From PALSA-607 sp036510735 (GTDB taxonomy: Bacteria > Actinomycetota > Actinomycetes > Acidothermales > Acidothermaceae): 30,513 nucleotides of DNA. The stretch spans positions 1 through 30,513 of the forward strand of contig DATCDK010000170.1 in the NCBI GenBank assembly GCA_036510735.1, written 5' to 3'. The number at the start of each line of letters is the position of its first letter. Position 1 is the stretch's first letter. The notes below the pieces were generated by a model. It had not been told where the DNA came from and ran no database searches. It saw nothing but the letters and a program-made list of their open reading frames with translations. Shown one piece after another: positions 8,601 through 15,213 of this stretch. The translations under genes and the position numbers were made by a program.

Positions 8601-8827
8601 GCGAGCGTGGTTTTGCCGCTGGACTCAGGCCCGTAGATCTCGACGATCCGGCCCCGCGGCAGCCCACCGATGCCGAGCGCAACGTCGAGGGCGATCGAGC
8701 CGGTCGAAATCACTTCGATCGGCGACCGCACCTCGTCACCTAGGCGCATCACCGAGCCCTTGCCGTGCGCGCGCTCGATCTGGGCCAGCGCGTTCTCGAG
8801 AGCCTTCGCGCGGTCGGGTGCTGCCAT
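5615..8827 (-). CDS. recA: Recombinase RecA precursor containing two inteins
   Basis: RecA polymerises on single-stranded DNA, drives homologous pairing and triggers LexA self-cleavage. The frame encodes a 1070-aa precursor: N-extein 1-204, intein 1 205-568, middle extein 569-614, intein 2 615-967, C-extein 968-1070. The joined exteins make a 353-aa RecA, the normal size. Extein motifs are intact: Walker A GPESSGKT, Walker B IIVIDSVAALVP, the MSQALRK region, loop L1 with GEMGDSHVGLQARLM, loop L2 split by intein 1 before SPETTTGG, and the C-terminal GKENSRSFL. The ATG at 8827 aligns with other actinobacterial RecA starts; another ATG lies at 8836 and the frame is open to 8863. The gene has an SOS box upstream and is coupled to recX by GTGA. 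There is no frameshift or stop, so both inteins must splice for active RecA. Confidence 0.97.
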   Translation of the reverse strand: MAAPDRAKALENALAQIERAHGKGSVMRLGDEVRSPIEVISTGSIALDVALGIGGLPRGRIVEIYGPESSGKTTLALHAVANAQRGGGIAAFIDAEHALDPEYAAKLGVDSDALLVSQPDTGEQALEIADTLIRSGAIDIIVIDSVAALVPRAEIEGEMGDSHVGLQARLMSQALRKITGALSNSGTTAIFINQLREKIGVFFGCFHYNTRVTLADGTQEKIGKIVNQKMAVEVLSYDPETDRIVPRKIVNWFDNGPTDEFLQFTVAKSGRNGRAQFAATANHLIRTPGGWREAGELLAGDRVMVTEPHRLSSQQMQVVLGSLMGDGNLSPNRRDRTGVRFRLGHGPKQVDYLDWKVSLFANIGCSRRTSAAGAVFADFTPLPELDELRQAVYFGDGKKHLSEEYLKALTPLALAIWYMDDGCFTVRSKGVQERTQGGSGRIDICVDAMSIGTRDRMVDYLRDTHGLDVKLITRGVRAQQVIQFSTAASAAFQEIVAPWVHPSMEYKLLPRFRGLFRLEPEFVAPSERPVPARILDIHVKPKTRSMHRFDIEVEGNHNYFVDGVMVHNSPETTTGGKALKFYASIRIDVRRIETLKDGQEAVGNRTRAKVVKNKCLAEGSLVFDPITGLTHRIEDIVDGHLAVSVVSAAKDNSLHIRPVVSWFDQGVQQVLGLRTEGGNTLRVTPDHKVLTDQGWALAGDVKVGDRLARPRRFLGFGTAEPVTPERAAEIAKEIGSDGLVPAYFFQPDTSADVVANLIFGLLENDGYVTKEQAGSIRVGFTTTSQQLAQQVHWLLLRFGIGSSVRHSSESPVYEVRVSGTDNVTSFSEAIPMAGPRGQALIKALSEEGVAHHRGSHSDYLANEISKPVLGHLLQRGVTAHEAANLIGPSAGDPGGGMRQVLGMGRLRRDRVQALADALDDPFLHEVLAEDVRYSVVREVLPLEPMRTFDVEVDEFHTLVANDVVVHNCAPPFRQAEFDIIYNQGISREGSLIDMGVDNGIVRKSGAWYTYEGDQLGQGKENSRSFLKDNPDLADEIEKKIKEKLGIGPRIDVPIDLTAPVPIDMPVPVDL
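5927..6985 (-). mobile_element. RecA intein 2 (M. tuberculosis-type site), endonuclease partly deleted
   Basis: A 353-aa intein splits VKNK and CAPPF of RecA. Splicing parts are intact: Cys1 (CLAEGSLVFD), block B T70-P-D-H73, block F RTFDVEVDEFHTLV (332-345), His352, Asn353 and Cys as +1 residue. It is strikingly like the M. tuberculosis RecA intein as I remember it (GVTAHEAANLIG, RRDRVQALADALDD, RYSVVREVLP), but that one is 440 aa. About 70 residues are missing after PRRFLGFG (residues 97-104), exactly where the first LAGLIDADG helix should be, plus about 16 more near residue 192. The second helix survives (LIFGLLENDGYV, Asp151). With only one of two catalytic helices, homing activity is probably lost while splicing is kept. 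Confidence 0.93.
7124..8215 (-). mobile_element. RecA intein 1 (M. leprae-type site) with LAGLIDADG endonuclease
   Basis: A 364-aa intein splits FFG and SPETTTGG of RecA. Splicing residues are present: Cys1, block B T76-A-N-H79, block F RFDIEVEGNHNYFVDG (344-359), the penultimate His363, the terminal Asn364 and Ser as the +1 extein residue. The homing endonuclease looks complete, with a first LAGLIDADG-type helix VVLGSLMGDGNL (Asp122) and a second LALAIWYMDDGCF (Asp216/Asp217). Insertion point and length match my memory of the M. leprae RecA intein (about 365 aa). The frame is undamaged. The endonuclease would cleave intein-free recA alleles and spread the element by repair. Activity cannot be read from sequence. 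Confidence 0.95.
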
Positions 8828-8926
8828 GGTCGCCATCCGTTCAGTCGCCGTTTGCGGTCGCAAATCTCTAGGTCGTGGACGACGTTAGGCGCCAGGTATG
8901 CCACTTTCCTGCCGCCGGACGGCCGC

Positions 8927-8954
8927 TGTGGACCACTCCGATAGCTGTGGACAT
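8927..8954 (-). promoter_or_regulatory. Two DnaA-box-like sequences upstream of recA
   Basis: On the minus strand ATGTCCACA (8946-8954) and TGGTCCACA (8927-8935) lie 19 bp apart in the same orientation, between the SOS box and the recA start. Each differs at one position from TTGTCCACA, the DnaA box usual in high-G+C actinobacteria. The core is a 9-bp direct repeat GTCCACAGC. The role is inferred from similarity only. Confidence 0.4.
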
Positions 8955-8957
8955 TAA

Positions 8958-8973
8958 CCGAACACCTGTTCGA
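8958..8973. promoter_or_regulatory. LexA/SOS box of recA
   Basis: CCGAACACCTGTTCGA matches the actinobacterial SOS box TCGAAC-N4-GTTCGA at all but the first base. It lies about 130 bp upstream of the recA start, within the normal range for a LexA-repressed recA promoter, so recA (with recX by coupling) should be induced by DNA damage. Confidence 0.88.
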
Positions 8974-9044
8974 ACGATCGGCGACACGCCGACCAGAAGC
9001 CACCACCGGGCCTCAGTAATCCCACCAGTCCCAGACGCCACAGA

Positions 9045-9239
9045 TCAGCGCAGTTTGGGCGCCACTTCGACGGTTCGGCAGACGGCCCGCCAGATCTCCT
9101 GGACGTCGACACCCTGGGCCAGCGCCTGGTCGATCGTGCGTCCCCCAAGCTCGCTCATCACGAAGTCATGAGCGAACGACGCCGCGTACGCGGGCCCAAA
9201 ATGTTGCCGCATCCGGCCCCAGAAATCTGTCAATCGCAC
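9045..9239 (-). CDS. DUF3046 small protein
   Basis: A 64-aa protein from a GTG start at 9239: it opens RLTDFWGRMRQHFG, continues AYAASFAHDFVMSELGG, and contains the family's WRAVC. This is the DUF3046 family, which in many actinobacteria sits just upstream of recA, as it does here (218 bp before the recA ATG, same strand). The frame is open farther upstream to 9596, but homology begins at 9239 and the upstream part runs antisense to the flavoprotein gene. No biochemical function is known to me. The recA SOS box lies between this gene and recA, so recA has its own promoter. Confidence 0.88.
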   Translation of the reverse strand: MRLTDFWGRMRQHFGPAYAASFAHDFVMSELGGRTIDQALAQGVDVQEIWRAVCRTVEVAPKLR

Positions 9240-9355
9240 GGCGGCAGTATGCCTCGCCACGGCCAGACCCGGACGCCGAGTCGCCCGGCATGCACCCAAT
9301 CCGGGCGTGCAGGCGTCCCCAGGTAGAGACTCGTCCCCATCGAGCCCACACCTCT

Positions 9356-11020
9356 GTGAGTCCCTACACCTTTGAGGAATTCCCCATCGACCGGCGCGAG
9401 TTCCTACGACTAGCTGGCGCCGCTGCCCTGGTAGGTGCCCTCGAGGGCTGTACAAGCCGAAACCCAAGCGGGACGCCGTCAGTGTCCCCCTCGGGCACCC
9501 AACCGTCGTCCGCCCTCGCAACCTCGACGACCGCCGCAAGCTCCGCACCAGCGAGCGCGGCGACGTCAGCGACGCCCGCCGTCTCATCCGCCGCACAGAT
9601 CGCCGACCTCGACGCCCTCGCGAAAGCCCTCGGCTCCAAGTTGCTGCGTCCGGCCGATGCCGGCTACCTCACGGCGGCCCGGCTGTACTCGACCCGCTAC
9701 GACGGCGTACGACCGGCCGCCGTCGCCCAATGCGCCACCACGGAAGACGTACAGAAATGTCTCGCGTTCGTCCGCGCGACGGGGATGCCGGTCGCCGCCC
9801 GCAGTGGCGGCCACAGTTTTGCGGGCTACTCCACGACGTCCGGCCTGGTCATCAATGTCGGGCCGATGAAACAGGTCAAAGCCACGGGTGCGAACAGCGC
9901 AACCGTCGGTGCCGGTGCGACCTTGGTCGATGTCTACGCCGGCCTTGCCGCGCAGAACCAATCGGTCCCGGGCGGCTCTTGCCCAACGGTCGGGATCACC
10001 GGATCGACTCTCGGCGGCGGCGTGGGAGTCGTGGCGCGCAAATACGGGCTGAGCTGCGACGCGGTCACCGCGATCGACCTCGTCACCGTCGACGGACAAT
10101 CCATCCGCTGCACGGAAAACAGCGAGGCCGACCTCTACTGGGCGCATCGAGGCGGCGGCGGCGGCAACTTCGGCATCGTCACCGCGATCGAGTTTCAGAC
10201 GCATGCGACACAGAGCCTCACGCACTTCCTCGTGCGGTGGGATTGGTCGCACGCTCATGACGTCGTGACGGCTTGGCAGCAGTGGCTGCCCACCACCCCG
10301 AACGAGCTGTGGTCGAGCCTGCACATCGACGGCGCCGGGTCCGCGTTGGACACCCCCCACGTCTACGCGAGTGGCGTCTTCGTCGGATCGCCGGCCGGCC
10401 TGTCTCCGTTCCTCGACTCACTGCAGTCGGCGTCAAAAGCACCGATGACTACCCGCTACCTTCAGGCGGGCGACTACCTGTCGACGATGTTCGTCGAAGG
10501 CGGCTGTGCCGACCTCACCGCGCTCGAGTGCCACCGGGCCGACATCGATCCCGGCGGCAAGCTCGGCAGGGAGGCCAACGCCGCCCGCTCCGACTTCATC
10601 GCCAGTCCGCTGCCGTCGGCCGGCGTCGACGTCCTGCTGGCGGGCATCGAGAAGCGCCGCACCCTCAACCTCCCCGGCGGCAGCGTGCTGTTCGACGCCT
10701 ATGGCGGCGCGATCAACTCGATCGCGCCGAGCGACACCGCCTTCGTGAACCGCGACAAGCTCGCCTGTCTGCAGTACGTGGCCCCGTGGGCGGCTAGCGC
10801 ACCGGCGTCCGTCGTGGCGTCGAACCAGGCCTGGCTCGACGGCCTCTACGGGCAGATGCGGCCCTTCGTGAGCGGATACGCCTACCTCAACTACATCGAC
10901 CCGAAGCTGGCCGACTGGCAACACGCCTATTACGGGGCGAACCTCGCGCGGCTGACGAGCGTCAAAGCGGCGGCCGACCCCACCAACCTGCTGGCATTCG
11001 CGCAGGGCCTGCCCACCTGA
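9356..11020 (+). CDS. Tat-exported FAD-linked oxidoreductase (berberine-bridge-enzyme family)
   Basis: Secreted or lipid-anchored flavoprotein of about 554 aa. A twin-arginine signal (DRREFLRLAG, Arg13/Arg14) is followed by a hydrophobic stretch and a lipobox-like GALEGC (Cys32; Glu at -2 is unusual). A Ser/Ala/Thr-rich linker leads to the FAD-binding domain (PCMH type). RSGGHSFAGYS holds His153, the expected 8-alpha-histidyl FAD attachment, and GSCPTVGITGS holds Cys209, the second flavin link of bicovalent members. The C-terminal BBE segment (YLNYID..., DPTNLLAF) closes the protein. Members oxidise sugars, alkaloids or phenolics; the substrate here is unknown. The GTG at 9356 places the Tat motif near the N-terminus; an in-frame ATG at 9290 is possible. 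No clear ribosome-binding site is seen at either. Confidence 0.88.
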   Translation: MSPYTFEEFPIDRREFLRLAGAAALVGALEGCTSRNPSGTPSVSPSGTQPSSALATSTTAASSAPASAATSATPAVSSAAQIADLDALAKALGSKLLRPADAGYLTAARLYSTRYDGVRPAAVAQCATTEDVQKCLAFVRATGMPVAARSGGHSFAGYSTTSGLVINVGPMKQVKATGANSATVGAGATLVDVYAGLAAQNQSVPGGSCPTVGITGSTLGGGVGVVARKYGLSCDAVTAIDLVTVDGQSIRCTENSEADLYWAHRGGGGGNFGIVTAIEFQTHATQSLTHFLVRWDWSHAHDVVTAWQQWLPTTPNELWSSLHIDGAGSALDTPHVYASGVFVGSPAGLSPFLDSLQSASKAPMTTRYLQAGDYLSTMFVEGGCADLTALECHRADIDPGGKLGREANAARSDFIASPLPSAGVDVLLAGIEKRRTLNLPGGSVLFDAYGGAINSIAPSDTAFVNRDKLACLQYVAPWAASAPASVVASNQAWLDGLYGQMRPFVSGYAYLNYIDPKLADWQHAYYGANLARLTSVKAAADPTNLLAFAQGLPT

Positions 11021-11117
11021 GGTCTAGCTCTACGCTCGGGCGAGCAACCTGATGGAACGACCGATGCAACCCGGTGGCGACGTTCGGCGTCCTCACTGCG
11101 TACAAGAGCTCGGGGTG

Positions 11118-11651
11118 ATGGTGGACGAGGAGCGGCGACAGGTCTTCGACGAGTTCGCGCGCGCCCGCATGCCGGAGCTACTGCGTTTTGGTCACGCCTT
11201 GACCGGTAGCCCACATGCCGCGGCCGATCTCGTCCAGGACGCGTTGGAGCGAACGATGCTCGCTTGGGGACGGGTAGAGAACCAAGGCGACCCGGAGGGG
11301 TATGTGCGACGCATCATGGTGAATCGCAACATCAGCATCTGGCGACGTCACCGTCGCGAGACGCTGATGTTAGATGTGCCTGAAGATGCCGGACGGCGGG
11401 GGGCGGCGCCTGGTGAACCGGTGGTCCGCGATCTGGCGTTATGGGATCGAATCCGCGCGCTCCCGCCGCGGCAACGAACGGTCATCGTGTTGCGCTACTA
11501 CGAAGACATGTCAGAGGCGCAGATCGCCGCGCTGATGGGCTCGTCGGTCGGCACCGTGAAGAGCCAGGCCTCGCGCGCGTTGGCATCGCTTCGACGTGAC
11601 TCGTACCAGTTCGCCGAATCTGACGGACCGGCCGAGGGGGTCGGCCGATGA
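11118..11651 (+). CDS. SigE-family ECF RNA polymerase sigma factor
   Basis: About 177-aa alternative sigma factor. Region 2 is at residues about 10-75 (ELLRFGHALTGSPHAAADLV, then DALERTMLAW and YVRRIMVNRNISIWRR). Region 4 follows (LPPRQRTVIVLRYYEDMSEA, GTVKSQASRALASLRR). Regions 1 and 3 are absent, as expected for ECF sigmas, and the wording fits the actinobacterial SigE-family subgroup. Start choice is uncertain: ATG 11118 (preferred, matching family N-termini), GTG 11115 or 11121, or ATG 11052. The stop overlaps the next gene as ATGA (11648-11651), so sigma factor and propeller protein are translationally coupled, the usual arrangement for a sigma factor and its regulator. The target promoter was not identified. 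Confidence 0.92.
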   Translation: MVDEERRQVFDEFARARMPELLRFGHALTGSPHAAADLVQDALERTMLAWGRVENQGDPEGYVRRIMVNRNISIWRRHRRETLMLDVPEDAGRRGAAPGEPVVRDLALWDRIRALPPRQRTVIVLRYYEDMSEAQIAALMGSSVGTVKSQASRALASLRRDSYQFAESDGPAEGVGR

Positions 11652-13063
11652 CACAGCAACCTCCCGACGACTTCGAACGCAGGCTGCGCGACGTTCTGCA
11701 TTCTCGAAATCTCGGCGTGCCAGTTCCGCCTGATGCGATTGATCGGATCCATGCCGGTGCACGTCGACGCCAGCAACGACGCACCAGCGCAAGCGCACTC
11801 GGCGCAGTCGCGATCATCGCCATCGCGGCGGTTGCTATTGGGGTGCGTCCACACGGTCATGCGTCGAACGTGGCGGGCAATCTCCGCACCGCAACCCCGT
11901 CGCCAACTGTGGCCGCGGCCACCAGCTCGTCGCCTACTGCGAGGCTTTTCGGCGCCGCCTCGGCGCCGGTCTCGGCGTCCGCCGCACCCCTTAGCAGCGC
12001 AGCACCGATCGCTCCACGCCTTCAGCCGTTTGCATCCGAAAGCGCGGCCGCAATCCAGCCAGGAGGATTTACGCCAGTATCCGTGAGCGCTGTAGGTCTC
12101 AACGACTACTGGGTTCTCGGGTACACGGCATCCGGCGTTTCGACCACGACGACTGTCTTGCAAACGACGGATGCGGGAAAGACGTTCACAACGGTGGGCA
12201 GTCCACCCGCGATTATCAGTGCGGTGTCGCGTGGGCTGGGCGGCGGCCTGTCAAACATTCGGTTCGGTGACGCTACCGATGGCTGGGCGTTCGGTCCGTC
12301 GTTGTACTCGACTACCAATGCTGGCACGTCGTGGACGGCAGTGAATGGCGTCGCAGGTGGGGTCGTCGATCTCGTAGCCGCGAACAACACCGCCTGGGCG
12401 ATCGTGCAAACAGCGTCGAGTAGCGGCGCGAGCCCTTCCGCGGTCAGCGATCAGTACGCGCTCTGGTCAACGAGCTACGGCAAGGGAGCGCAGGCGTGGG
12501 CACCAGTCGCGTTGCCGATCAGTCTCGGATCGAATACCCCAAGCATCGTTGACCAAGACGGCACGGTCACGGTGATGGCAGCCGGACCATCGGGTGCAGG
12601 CAACAAAGTGCACGTGCTTATCGGGACGGCGGGGAAGCCGTTCGCCGATCACACTGGACCGTGCGAGCAAGATCTCGGCGGCACACTCTCGAATTCCAAG
12701 AAGGCGATCTGGGCGGAATGCCCAGGTGGCACCAGCGCGACTTTGTTCGTGTCCAAGGACGCCGGCGCTACGTGGACCGCGAGCGTCAACGATCCGAGGA
12801 AGATCCAGGTGGAGAGGGGTACGGCGGTCGGTGCGATCGACGACACCAGTGCAGTTGTCTTCGATGCCGCTGCTCAGCGGCTGAGCAAAATCTCCGGCAC
12901 GACTGTCACCGCGACGAGTGCCACCAGCGTGTCAGACGTCACGTTCTTGGGCTTCACGACAACGGCCGTCGGGTTCGCGATCACAGTGGGCGAGGACGGC
13001 GCCACCACGCAGCTACTTCGGACATCGGACGGCGGCGCAACGTGGCCCGCCGTAACGTTCTGA
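11648..13063 (+). CDS. Membrane-anchored Asp-box (YCF48-like) propeller protein 1, candidate sigma regulator
   Basis: A 471-aa protein with four parts: a charged cytoplasmic N-terminus (1-45), one transmembrane helix (about 47-67), a Ser/Pro/Ala-rich spacer (about 75-140) and an extracellular repeat domain. The repeats carry Asp-box motifs at 173-180 (TTDAGKTF), 221-229 (STTNAGTSW), 369-376 (SKDAGATW) and 459-466 (TSDGGATW), plus the YCF48-like signature DGWAFG. The predicted fold is a beta-propeller. The start overlaps the sigma factor stop (ATGA) and is preceded by GAGGGGG at 7 bases. By position it may be the anti-sigma factor, with residues 1-45 binding sigma, but no zinc anti-sigma motif (HxxxCxxC) is present. 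No function has been assigned from family knowledge. Confidence 0.85.
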   Translation: MTQQPPDDFERRLRDVLHSRNLGVPVPPDAIDRIHAGARRRQQRRTSASALGAVAIIAIAAVAIGVRPHGHASNVAGNLRTATPSPTVAAATSSSPTARLFGAASAPVSASAAPLSSAAPIAPRLQPFASESAAAIQPGGFTPVSVSAVGLNDYWVLGYTASGVSTTTTVLQTTDAGKTFTTVGSPPAIISAVSRGLGGGLSNIRFGDATDGWAFGPSLYSTTNAGTSWTAVNGVAGGVVDLVAANNTAWAIVQTASSSGASPSAVSDQYALWSTSYGKGAQAWAPVALPISLGSNTPSIVDQDGTVTVMAAGPSGAGNKVHVLIGTAGKPFADHTGPCEQDLGGTLSNSKKAIWAECPGGTSATLFVSKDAGATWTASVNDPRKIQVERGTAVGAIDDTSAVVFDAAAQRLSKISGTTVTATSATSVSDVTFLGFTTTAVGFAITVGEDGATTQLLRTSDGGATWPAVTF

Positions 13064-13067
13064 GCTA

Positions 13068-14438
13068 ATGAGCAACAACGGCGACGAGGAGCTCGAGCGC
13101 CGGCTTCATGACGTCCTGCATTCTCGTGGTCTCGGCGTGCCCGTTTCGCCTGATGCGATTGATCGCATTCACGCCGGCGCGCGCCGCCGTCAACAGCGAC
13201 GCACTGCTGCAAGCGCACTCGGCGCAGTTGCAGTCATTGCGATTGCTGCCATCGCGATAGGAGTGCGACCGCATAGTCACGGATCAACTGTCGCGGGCAA
13301 GCTGAACAGTGCAAGCCCGTCACCAATCGAATCATCCGCCGCACCGTCGTCGTCCTCTGCACCAGTTCAACCGAGTGCGCCGATAGCAGCCTCGTCGCCG
13401 CCGTCCTCGCAAGTGCCGGGTACTCCGACGCCGCCACCGGTGGCGGCACCCACTCCGTACCCCAGCGCAGGTTCCGCCGTGCCCGCGGACTTCACGCCGA
13501 TATCTGTCACCGCGGTCAACGACAAGACCTACTGGGCTCTCGGTACGCAGCGGTGCGGAGGCGTGTCTTGCACGGCGATCGTGAGCACCACCGACGCTGG
13601 CTCGCACTTCACCGAAATCGCCGCACCACACGCGGCAACCATCAGTATCGACAACTCCACTCGCCCGGTCTTCAATCTCCGATTCGCGGACAGCTCCAAC
13701 GGCTGGGCGTACGGGGACGCGCTATGGACTACAGCGGACGGCGGGGCAACGTGGGTTGATACGTCGTTGCGTGCGGGGAGCGTGAAAGACCTCGAGGCAG
13801 CGCGCAATCCAGGAGCAGTCGCAGGGACGGCGTGGGCCGTCGTTCAGCCAATTCCGTTCACTTCGGGATATCAGTTGTGGCAGGCGCCGTATGCGACCGG
13901 CTCCGGCACCGGCGCCTGGCAGCAGGTCGACCTGGGCGCTGACCCACCTGGCGACACCGCTCCAAGCCTCGTCGTCAAAGGCGCGACGGCCTACTTGCTC
14001 GCGTCCGACGCGAAGCATGTCGCGCACCTGTACGTCGCATCAGTCGGAGTCGCGACTACGACGTACGCGGCCCCGTGCGGTGCTAATTCGGGAGCATTTT
14101 CTGCGGGCATCGGATCACTGTGGATCGGGTGCACAACGGGCGCCACTGTCTCGACTGATGGCGGCGCGACCTGGCACGAGGCCGCTACCCCTTCGAAGGT
14201 CCTTTTCGGAGTGGTCGGTGGGATCGATGCGACTACGGCCGTTGTGGATCAGGGATCCGGTCTCGTCGTGGTGTCGACCACCGGGAAGCCCAAAACTGCA
14301 GCGATCAGCAGCGTAGGCGCTAACTTTTCATTCCTCGGCTTCACCGACGCCAAGGTCGGATACGCCCTCAGCCAGGCACCAGATCGGCTATGGCGCACGA
14401 CAGACGGCGGCCAGACCTGGGCTGCAGTCGCCTTCTAG
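13068..14438 (+). CDS. Membrane-anchored Asp-box propeller protein 2 (tandem paralogue)
   Basis: A 456-aa paralogue of the preceding gene, starting 4 bp after its stop. The first about 68 residues are nearly the same (both contain IDRIHAGARRRQQRRT, ASALGAVA and IAIGVRPH), and the DNA is visibly similar there. The Ser/Pro spacer and propeller have diverged. Asp-boxes are at 173-181 (STTDAGSHF), 221-229 (TTADGGATW), 362-369 (STDGGATW) and 444-451 (TTDGGQTW), with NGWAYG beside the second. The first two boxes occupy almost the same residue numbers as in protein 1. There is no good ribosome-binding site, so translation may depend on reinitiation. The stop shares CTAG (14435-14438) with the convergent next gene. 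Likely a duplicated sensor/anti-sigma candidate with a different outside ligand. Confidence 0.85.
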   Translation: MSNNGDEELERRLHDVLHSRGLGVPVSPDAIDRIHAGARRRQQRRTAASALGAVAVIAIAAIAIGVRPHSHGSTVAGKLNSASPSPIESSAAPSSSSAPVQPSAPIAASSPPSSQVPGTPTPPPVAAPTPYPSAGSAVPADFTPISVTAVNDKTYWALGTQRCGGVSCTAIVSTTDAGSHFTEIAAPHAATISIDNSTRPVFNLRFADSSNGWAYGDALWTTADGGATWVDTSLRAGSVKDLEAARNPGAVAGTAWAVVQPIPFTSGYQLWQAPYATGSGTGAWQQVDLGADPPGDTAPSLVVKGATAYLLASDAKHVAHLYVASVGVATTTYAAPCGANSGAFSAGIGSLWIGCTTGATVSTDGGATWHEAATPSKVLFGVVGGIDATTAVVDQGSGLVVVSTTGKPKTAAISSVGANFSFLGFTDAKVGYALSQAPDRLWRTTDGGQTWAAVAF

Positions 14439-15103
14439 GCGATCGGCGCGGGAACGGTGGCCGGTGGGACGGACCCCGCGGGCTGCCTAGGGTTCTCGAA
14501 CCGGTCGATGGCTGAATTCACTATCCGGAGGACGACCGCGTTGTCTGGTGGGCCGACGTCGTCAGCCACACCGACGGCGAGCACGAAAGACCCGATCGCC
14601 ACGATGGTGCTGACTTCGACGCCGCCGCCGGAAAGATCGGTGATGACCTGAGCTTCCGCAGCTGTACCCGACACCGCGACGGCTGGGAGCTCTCGGGAAA
14701 CGCCAATAAAACTAAAGCGAGGGTCCAGCGCGCAGGTCACTCGAGCGCGCACATCCGCTACCGCCGACGCAGGGTCGGGCTCCGCGTGGATGCGTTCGGC
14801 CACGTCCATGTTGCTTGTTGCCAGTACACCGCCCGTGACGGTCGGAGCCGGCGGGCACAGTTGCACGAACACAGTACCAATGGTGTACCAGCCAGCTCCT
14901 AGGTCCGTCGCGCAGAGTTCCCGGGGGTCAAAGGTGGAACCCGCGGGCGTAGGACAGCCGTCTGGGCCTCCGGAGATCGGCACAAAGCGGAACGTGAAGT
15001 TCACGGAGGGTGGCTCAACTGCGTCGGCGCTCCCTGCACCAATCATGAGCAGCGCGCACGCCGCCGCAAGAAAGGGTGCCCGTGTCCCCCGAATCACCTG
15101 CAT
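14435..15103 (-). CDS. Secreted protein of unknown function
   Basis: Not recognised. From the ATG at 15103 it is 222 aa, opening with a signal peptide (MQVIRGTRAP, hydrophobic FLAAACALLMIGAG, then SADA before VEPP as a possible cleavage site). The mature part has several cysteines (GGPDGCP, ELCATDLG, VQLCPP, VTCALD) that could form disulfides, and ends in a Pro/Ala-rich tail. The frame is open upstream to 15184, but only the 15103 start places the signal peptide at the N-terminus. No ribosome-binding site is clear. Its stop codon overlaps that of the convergent propeller gene, so a bidirectional terminator is not possible between them. Its role next to the sigma module is unknown. Confidence 0.7.
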   Translation of the reverse strand: MQVIRGTRAPFLAAACALLMIGAGSADAVEPPSVNFTFRFVPISGGPDGCPTPAGSTFDPRELCATDLGAGWYTIGTVFVQLCPPAPTVTGGVLATSNMDVAERIHAEPDPASAVADVRARVTCALDPRFSFIGVSRELPAVAVSGTAAEAQVITDLSGGGVEVSTIVAIGSFVLAVGVADDVGPPDNAVVLRIVNSAIDRFENPRQPAGSVPPATVPAPIA

Positions 15104-15213
15104 GGTGTTTGGGTCGACCGGTTTGCGACACGGGTTGAGACCCAAGCGGCCCGCGAAGGCACCCGCAAGTCGGGTCCCGAGCAAGTGTCGGTGGCTTGGT
15201 CCAGAATCGATGA

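Noticed and set aside
7901..8743. Long + strand open frame opposite recA
   Set aside because: Antisense shadow of recA and intein 1; its sequence is rich in Asp/Val/Gly/Arg with no recognisable family.
5615..8827. recA as a pseudogene interrupted by foreign DNA
   Set aside because: The frame is open throughout, and both insertions begin with Cys, end with His-Asn and sit at known intein sites, so splicing restores RecA.
11034..11045. Inverted repeat GCTCG-GG-CGAGC before the sigma gene as a terminator
   Set aside because: The 2-base loop is too tight for a stable hairpin and no T-run follows.
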